Made by a program: the position numbers and the translations under genes | Source: Methanolobus sediminis | GTDB taxonomy: Archaea; Halobacteriota; Methanosarcinia; Methanosarcinales; Methanosarcinaceae | Length of the DNA: 64,000 nucleotides | Assembly: GCF_031312595.1 (NCBI RefSeq) | Contig: NZ_CP133592.1 | Location: 434,001 to 498,000 of the forward strand | Direction of reading: 5' to 3' | Notes under the pieces: model-generated | What the model saw: the letters and a program-made list of their open reading frames with translations, nothing else | The model's database searches: none | What the model was told of the DNA's origin: nothing | Shown: piece after piece, positions 58,447 to 64,000 of the stretch | Numbering within the stretch: the stretch's first letter is position 1 | How the letters are laid out: every line of letters begins with the position of its first letter

Positions 58447-59700
58447 ATGGAGATTGAAGCTAAATTCCTCATATCTGAACGTGATATCTTTGAAAAGCTC
58501 AAAGGCATTAGCTCTATTACAGGATTCAGTTCAGGTGAGCCTGTAGATAAAGAGTTCACTGATACGTATCTTGATACAATGGATATGGCTATTTATGCTT
58601 CGGGTTTTTCATTCCGCTGCCGCGAGAAAGGTAGCAAGGTAACCTATACACTAAAATCACTTTCCGTCTCAAAATCTCTTGTACACATGAGGGAAGAAGT
58701 TGAATTCACACTTAATGAGAAGCTGCCTGTAAAAGAATGGGATAATTGCGTTCTCAGGGAAAGAGTACTTGCTATAATAGGTTCCGGAGAACTTTTCCCT
58801 TTGTTCACTGTAACGCACAAAAGGACAGATATTCCGCTAAGCTTTGACCAGAGAGAGATTGCAGAAATGAGCTTTGATGATGTGGTACTCACCTGCGATA
58901 AAAGCACTAAAAGTTATCTCGAACTGGAAATTGAACTTACAGGTGACGGTACGGAAGCAGAAATGAACCAGATTGCCGAATATCTCAGAGATGACATGGG
59001 ACTGACTCCGGGAAGCAATTCAAAGTTCGATAATGGTCTTGAGCTTTTTATGGAGAATGTGAGGAAAAATGCCAGTATATTGAACTATGATATAGACATC
59101 GGAAATAAAGTTATCAAATATTCATCCCTCCAGGAAATGATAGAGGAATATGGCATAGAGAGAGAACATGCAAGGAGAGTTGCAGAAAATTCCTGCAGGC
59201 TTTTTAAGGAGCTGAAAAGCACACATCATTTGCGTAATGAGTTGCTTCATACCTTAAGAATTGCCTCAGTAATTCATGATATTGGTGTCATGACCGATGC
59301 TGAGAATCATCATAAGGTCGGACGCGATATCCTCCTGGAAACATGCCCTTCTGAACTTCCACGTCCACTCTGTGCTTTCCTGCCATGGATGACCCTACTG
59401 CATAAGAAAAGAATAGACCGGAGAAAACTGGATAAATTGTCCCTGAAAACGAATTTCCTATCACTTCCATCCCAGATGCAGGATGACATACTCAAACTTG
59501 CAGCCATATTAAGAATGGCTGATGCGCTGGATTACAGCAGGATGGGAAGCAAAATATCTGATATTGATCTCACAAAAGAAGATATCATTGTAAAAATAGC
59601 TGGAAAAGGAGCCAGCATTGATGCAGACAGAGCAGACACAAAAGCTGACCTCTGGCGACTTCTCTTTGAACGGGACATATATTTCAGGGAAGATTACTGA
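58447..59700 (+). CDS. CYTH-HD fusion protein, predicted triphosphate/polyphosphate metabolism
   Basis: A 417-residue cytoplasmic protein. Residues 1 to about 200 form a CYTH domain: EIEAKFLI (the EXEXK metal motif), FRCREKG, TLKS, REEVEFTL, KRTDIPL and ELEIELTG. Residues about 220-410 are an HD-type domain like the C-terminal part of Ppx/GppA exopolyphosphatases: SVIHDIGVM with downstream NHHKVGRDILLE and LKLAAILRMADALDYSR. The sugar-kinase-like Ppx core is absent. CYTH enzymes hydrolyse inorganic triphosphate or make cAMP. A TTTTTAAG element 27 bases upstream and no Shine-Dalgarno suggest leaderless expression. Confidence 0.8.
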   Translation: MEIEAKFLISERDIFEKLKGISSITGFSSGEPVDKEFTDTYLDTMDMAIYASGFSFRCREKGSKVTYTLKSLSVSKSLVHMREEVEFTLNEKLPVKEWDNCVLRERVLAIIGSGELFPLFTVTHKRTDIPLSFDQREIAEMSFDDVVLTCDKSTKSYLELEIELTGDGTEAEMNQIAEYLRDDMGLTPGSNSKFDNGLELFMENVRKNASILNYDIDIGNKVIKYSSLQEMIEEYGIEREHARRVAENSCRLFKELKSTHHLRNELLHTLRIASVIHDIGVMTDAENHHKVGRDILLETCPSELPRPLCAFLPWMTLLHKKRIDRRKLDKLSLKTNFLSLPSQMQDDILKLAAILRMADALDYSRMGSKISDIDLTKEDIIVKIAGKGASIDADRADTKADLWRLLFERDIYFREDY

Positions 59701-59752
59701 AGCCCTCTCACCCTATATTCTTTTTCTTTTTTTAATATTGTGATATGCCCTA

Positions 59753-62700
59753 CTAATCATTTCTCTGAATTGGCACTCTGATAATGAAAGTACTTCCCTC
59801 TCCTTCATAGCTTTCAACATCAATTTTACCCGAATGCATCTCTATGTAATGTTTGGCAATAGCAAGCCCCAATCCTGTTCCACCATGACTACGGTTTACA
59901 AATGAACTTACCTGTTTAAACGGGTCAAAAATAGATTTTTGCTTATCCAAAGGAATACCTATCCCATTATCACATACAGATATCAGAACATCATTGTTGA
60001 CTACTTTTGAATTCAGCCGCACCTTACCCCCATCAGGTGTGAATTTAATAGCATTGCTAAGAAGATTATAAATTATCTGTTTGATCTTCAACCTGTCAAC
60101 ATTGATTTCCAGTTTCTCAAATTCTATATTTACTTCAAAATCATGTTTCTTTTCTTTGAACAAAGGGTCCATCAATAATATGACCTCACACATCTCTTCG
60201 TAAAGATCAATTATTTCAGGGTTATATTCCATATCACCAGATTCTATTTTTGAAATATCGAGGATATCGTTGATCAATTCTAACAGATGCTTTCCACTTT
60301 TAAGTATATTGCAAACATAATCCGTTTGCCTGTCATTCAAATCACCAAATATTTTATCGTGCAATACCTGTGAAAAACCGATGACCGAATTAAGTGGTGT
60401 GCGAAGTTCATGGCTCATATTTGCAATAAATTCTGATTTGATCTTATTTGATTCTTCAGCCAATGCTTTAGCTTGAAGAAGAGCAATTTCAGCCTGCTTT
60501 CTTTCAGTTATGTCAGTTAAGAACAATGTAAGTCCAATAATAGTTCCTTCGTCATCTTCAAGTGGACTATAAACATTCTCGTACCACTTTCTTTCGAGTA
60601 AAGAACTACCATATTCTTCAACAATTGTGAAGGCCTCTCCTTCAAGCACTCTGTCAAAATTTGCTTTTGCCTTTTCCACATCTTCAGGATTATTAATATA
60701 ATCAAACATACTGGAACCAATTTCGATTTTGACACCCCATATATGTTCCATTGTCATCTGATGTTTCTCATTAAAAGTAATGTAACGATAATTTTTGTCC
60801 AGAGCGAATATGACAACATCCTTTGGACTTTCAATAACTTCTCTCAAGAGCTTGTAGGCATGTTTGTATTTCTGCTCTGCCTGTTTCAGCATTTCTTCAG
60901 CTCTTTTTTTGTCAGTAATATCTCTGCAAACACTGAAAACCAGCTTCTGACCACCAAAGAATGCTCCATTTGCACTAATCTCAATATCAAGCACAGTACC
61001 ATCCTTACGACGATGGCGTGTTTCAAATGTTAAGCCTGTTTCATCAATATCCTCTATCAATTCCAGAATTTCGTCCTTTGTCAACACATCGTCCCAATCC
61101 CATATGTGTAATTGCAGAACTTCATCCATAGCATAGCCTAGCATATCCGCATATTTTTGGTTAGCTTCAACAACTTCCCCTTTGTCGTTGTTAACTACAA
61201 TCCCATCATTTGATTGTTCAACGAGGATATTTCTTCTTGCACGTTCTTCTTCGATCTTCTTTTCAGCTCTCTTTTTCTCTGTAATGTCTGAATGGGTTCC
61301 ATACATACGAAGTGGATTGCCATCTTCATCCCACTCTATAACTTTACCACGCTCAAGCACCCATATCCAATCGCCATTCTTGTGTCGCATGCGTAATTCG
61401 CATTCATAGTATTCTAAAACACCTGTGAAATGTTTTTTAAGAAGTGCGTCTGCTCTTTTTATGTCAACAGGATGAACCAGCTTATTCCATGTTTGAATAT
61501 CAAGTGGAATCAGTTCATCCAGTGTATAACCCACTATCTCTGCCCAGCGTTCATTGAATGAAGTTTCACCAGTCTGTATATTCCATTCCCATGTACCGAC
61601 ATTCGTACCTTCAATGATATTCACCAGACGTTTGCGTTCTTCTAAGATGACCTTTTCTGCTTGTTTGCGTTCTGAAATATCTCTGCCAACACCTAGAACC
61701 CCTATGACTTTTCCTTTAGAATCATGCATAGGACTTTTGATGGTTTCCAGATATTCTTCGTGTCCGTCATCCGCATAGGTGATAAGTTCCTCATTTATCG
61801 ATGGTTTGCCAGCTTCCAGTGCATCAACATCCTTTTGTCTGAAGAAATGTGCAAGTTCCGTATCGACAAAATCATAATCTGTCTTTCCAACAATTTCTTC
61901 TTCTTTTGCACCAAAGAAACGTTCAAATTTGCTGTTGCATTTTAGGTAAACTCCTTCAGGATCCTTTAGCCATATAAGGTCAGGAATAGTATCTATCAAA
62001 GTATGCAGTTGCCCCTCACTGTTCATTAGTGCAATCTCTGCATTTTTACGTTCAGTTATATCAATTATTGTAGCCATTACCCTTTCTACACCATTGATGG
62101 TTACAGGGCTTAATCGGACATATTCCCAGAATAGTTCTCCAGTCGCTTTTCTGTTGAACCATTCAAATTCCTGAGTTCCGTCGGTTGCAGTTTTATGTAT
62201 CCATCCCAGTGCATCTTCAAAGGAATATGGAGGTTCCATCCAGAATTCATTTGCTTGTAGCTGCTCTAGCGAGGAAAAACCATACATTTCATAGGCATTA
62301 GGATTTGCATCTATGATAGCTCCACTTTCCTTATCATGTATGATTATTGAAATAGGAGCTTCTGTGAAAAGGGTTTTATATTGTTTATCTCTCTCTGCAA
62401 TATCGTTTTCTGCTTGTTTGCGTTCTGTAATATCCTGAAATACAGTGGCAAAAGAATCATTATCAACTCTATATGCACTAACGCTATAATGCTTATTTAA
62501 TTGTGGTGAAAATGTTTCAAAAATAACAGGTTTTCCAGTTAGTACGACATTTCCATATGTTTCTATCAAAGATGTTTCCTCAATACCCGGAAGAACTTCA
62601 GTAACACCCTTTCCTATGATATCAGCTACTTTCAATCCGGTATGTTTTTCGAATGCTTCGTTTGCGTCAAGGAAGATGTAATCAACTGGAACAACATTAT

Positions 62701-63691
62701 CATTAAAAACCATTTTATGGATTGCCACACCACTAATATCGTTTTCAAAAAGTCCCCTATATTTTTTTTCGCTTTCTTTTAGTGCATTCTCAGCCCCTAT
62801 TTTTCCTATGATGTTCCATACGGAATCCATAAGTAAAGTAAGCTGTAAAGAATCGTTATCATTATAATCAGATTCTTTGTTGGCAACTCCTACCACAGCG
62901 ACTATTTTGTTGTTCTTAAAAATAGGTACAGTCATGAACCTGTGAAGTTGGACATGTCCTTTTGGATAGCCTTTTTTCAATGGGCTTGAAGCATGAAAAT
63001 CATTTACAATTATCGTTTTACGTTGCCTTACAGCTTCTCCCCATATACCCGTTTCTTTAAGATTATATATTGTCTGAGGTTCTGTGATCTCACATTCTTT
63101 CATTACATCTTTAGACCATGTGTTTAAAGTGAACTGTTCTCTTTTCTCACTATAATAGTAGATGTAACCAATTTTACTATTTGTAAGTTTAATAGCTTCA
63201 TTGAGTGCAAAATCAAGGAACTCCTGGATAGACTCGTGTTTTGAACTCAATATATCATGGATGCTTCTTAATCTAGCTTCCTCAAAGGTAAGTTCTTCTT
63301 CTAACTCCTTTGCCTTTGTTACATCCAGAACTATGAAACATAGCAAGGTTTTAGCATCAGTGTTTATTGGAATTGCACTAATATCAACATCATGGATTTC
63401 ATGATTACGTAGTTGATGCTTGAAAGTAAAATGATTTTTAAATCCATTTTTTGCTTTAGAAAGTTCAGCCCTTATAGCTTCTTCAGACAGTATATCTATT
63501 TGACTTATTTTCTTTTGTTTAAGTTCTTCAGATGACCAGCCATAGTAAGTAGAAGCAGCATTATTGGCATCAATAATGCGCAGATTCTCAGGATCAACAA
63601 GTAACATAACTGTATAATCGTTGTTGAATAGCTGATTTTCAGCTGTTTTTATATTAAATGTGAAATTTGCAGAATTGATTTGATCTTTCAT
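59753..63691 (-). CDS. Multi-PAS/GAF sensor histidine kinase
   Basis: A 1312-residue soluble kinase without membrane helices. Order: PAS (about 25-130), GAF (about 165-300, [19 protein letters not shown]), then about six PAS domains to residue 1075 separated by repeated [17 protein letters not shown] linkers, HisKA with phospho-acceptor His near 1094 ([19 protein letters not shown]), and HATPase with [11 protein letters not shown] and [15 protein letters not shown] near the end. No receiver domain and no neighbouring response regulator, so output is unknown; archaeal kinases of this type often work through phosphorelays encoded elsewhere. It converges with the CYTH-HD gene across 52 bases. 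Confidence 0.9.
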   Translation of the reverse strand: MKDQINSANFTFNIKTAENQLFNNDYTVMLLVDPENLRIIDANNAASTYYGWSSEELKQKKISQIDILSEEAIRAELSKAKNGFKNHFTFKHQLRNHEIHDVDISAIPINTDAKTLLCFIVLDVTKAKELEEELTFEEARLRSIHDILSSKHESIQEFLDFALNEAIKLTNSKIGYIYYYSEKREQFTLNTWSKDVMKECEITEPQTIYNLKETGIWGEAVRQRKTIIVNDFHASSPLKKGYPKGHVQLHRFMTVPIFKNNKIVAVVGVANKESDYNDNDSLQLTLLMDSVWNIIGKIGAENALKESEKKYRGLFENDISGVAIHKMVFNDNVVPVDYIFLDANEAFEKHTGLKVADIIGKGVTEVLPGIEETSLIETYGNVVLTGKPVIFETFSPQLNKHYSVSAYRVDNDSFATVFQDITERKQAENDIAERDKQYKTLFTEAPISIIIHDKESGAIIDANPNAYEMYGFSSLEQLQANEFWMEPPYSFEDALGWIHKTATDGTQEFEWFNRKATGELFWEYVRLSPVTINGVERVMATIIDITERKNAEIALMNSEGQLHTLIDTIPDLIWLKDPEGVYLKCNSKFERFFGAKEEEIVGKTDYDFVDTELAHFFRQKDVDALEAGKPSINEELITYADDGHEEYLETIKSPMHDSKGKVIGVLGVGRDISERKQAEKVILEERKRLVNIIEGTNVGTWEWNIQTGETSFNERWAEIVGYTLDELIPLDIQTWNKLVHPVDIKRADALLKKHFTGVLEYYECELRMRHKNGDWIWVLERGKVIEWDEDGNPLRMYGTHSDITEKKRAEKKIEEERARRNILVEQSNDGIVVNNDKGEVVEANQKYADMLGYAMDEVLQLHIWDWDDVLTKDEILELIEDIDETGLTFETRHRRKDGTVLDIEISANGAFFGGQKLVFSVCRDITDKKRAEEMLKQAEQKYKHAYKLLREVIESPKDVVIFALDKNYRYITFNEKHQMTMEHIWGVKIEIGSSMFDYINNPEDVEKAKANFDRVLEGEAFTIVEEYGSSLLERKWYENVYSPLEDDEGTIIGLTLFLTDITERKQAEIALLQAKALAEESNKIKSEFIANMSHELRTPLNSVIGFSQVLHDKIFGDLNDRQTDYVCNILKSGKHLLELINDILDISKIESGDMEYNPEIIDLYEEMCEVILLMDPLFKEKKHDFEVNIEFEKLEINVDRLKIKQIIYNLLSNAIKFTPDGGKVRLNSKVVNNDVLISVCDNGIGIPLDKQKSIFDPFKQVSSFVNRSHGGTGLGLAIAKHYIEMHSGKIDVESYEGEGSTFIIRVPIQRND

Positions 63692-64000
63692 TTTTCATCA
63701 TTCACTGCTGTTTAGAACTATTTATTCTTGTTTTATCCAGATTTTGGAAAATGATTTTTTAATATTGCCCTTAATGTTCAACTTTTGAATAGAAACACAC
63801 AAATTGATACACCTGACATTATAATATTTAGCACCTATTTCAGTCTTTTTGTATAGTAAACAGTCATATTAACCTTAAATACCCTTATGTTTCCTGTGCG
63901 AATTATAAACAGATTAATATTTAACTAGTGACAAAGTACAGAAGTCTGAATATAATTATTTCCTGGCCATCAAGTCCAAATGCACTTGCAAATACAAGGT
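63692..64000. other. Upstream region of the histidine kinase, no gene supported
   Basis: AT-rich sequence containing the presumed kinase promoter. The last 73 bases are open on both strands (a GTG at 63928 on plus; a frame ending at 63926 on minus) but too short to call. Confidence 0.4.

Noticed and set aside
63928-64000. Possible partial gene at the right edge (GTG start on plus, or a frame ending on minus)
   Set aside because: Only about 24 codons are visible, both strands are open, and no motif decides between them.

Overview
The window reads as a chromosomal segment of a methylotrophic or acetotrophic methanogen of the order Methanosarcinales, probably family Methanosarcinaceae and close to Methanolobus/Methanococcoides. 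The evidence is a membrane heterodisulfide reductase pair (hdrE-hdrD), coenzyme F430 biosynthesis genes (cfbB, C, D, E), a tetrahydromethanopterin-related cluster, archaeal lipid genes (egsA, a geranylgeranyl reductase-like gene), MCM helicase, a tandem-domain EndA, an archaeal RNase P RNA, and TATA-box promoters in AT-rich gaps. The species is inference. I see no rRNA, tRNA, CRISPR array or insertion sequence.

Layout. 1-5.7 kb: the end of a KaiC-like ATPase, purP, two membrane proteins (SpoIIM-like, DUF63), egsA, UPF0179 and DUF2150. 5.8-10.8 kb: cfbE, then the tight run cfbD-cfbC-cfbB, which together turn Ni-sirohydrochlorin into the methyl-coenzyme M reductase cofactor F430; cfbA is not here. 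11-21.4 kb: two large exported proteins facing each other across one shared terminator, a subtilase with calcium-binding repeats and a 2075-residue DUF11 protein containing eleven near-identical 351-bp repeats. 21.4-22.5 kb: a gene graveyard with a glycogen phosphorylase fragment butted against a decayed glycosyltransferase. 22.5-26.7 kb: DUF5652, endA, DUF2209, hflX, a candidate small RNA and a PHP-domain phosphoesterase. 26.7-30.2 kb: a leftward cluster of dihydromethanopterin reductase, DUF447, a CitG-like protein and probable methanogenesis marker 9, best read as C1-carrier biosynthesis or redox.

30.4-32.6 kb holds small genes (a zinc-ribbon protein, a GDT1-type transporter, a DUF1059-like gene with an apparent AUA start, a small membrane protein) and rnpB. 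32.6-37.1 kb: a geranylgeranyl reductase-like protein, two DUF116 paralogues and hdrED. 37.4-42.2 kb: trmJ, mcm, DUF424 and two coiled-coil proteins. 42.3-47.1 kb: an S-layer-domain protein, then birA-pycA-pycB, where the biotin ligase sits beside the biotin enzyme it should modify.

47.4-63.7 kb is a signalling island: an HTH-PAS regulator, two giant membrane-free chemoreceptors built from serial HAMP units, a live cheW behind the second and the wreck of a cheW behind the first, a CheR-like methyltransferase without its N-terminal domain, a GNAT-like protein, a CYTH-HD fusion and a 1312-residue multi-PAS histidine kinase. No cheA, cheY, cheB, cheC or cheD is present, so the receptors must signal to partners encoded elsewhere.

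No complete undescribed system is proven here. The best leads are the candidate sRNA at 25.86 kb, the AUA-start gene at 31.56 kb, the cysteine-marked PAS domains in the first chemoreceptor, the duplicated receptor-cheW module with one decayed copy, the CYTH-HD fusion and the homogenised DUF11 array.
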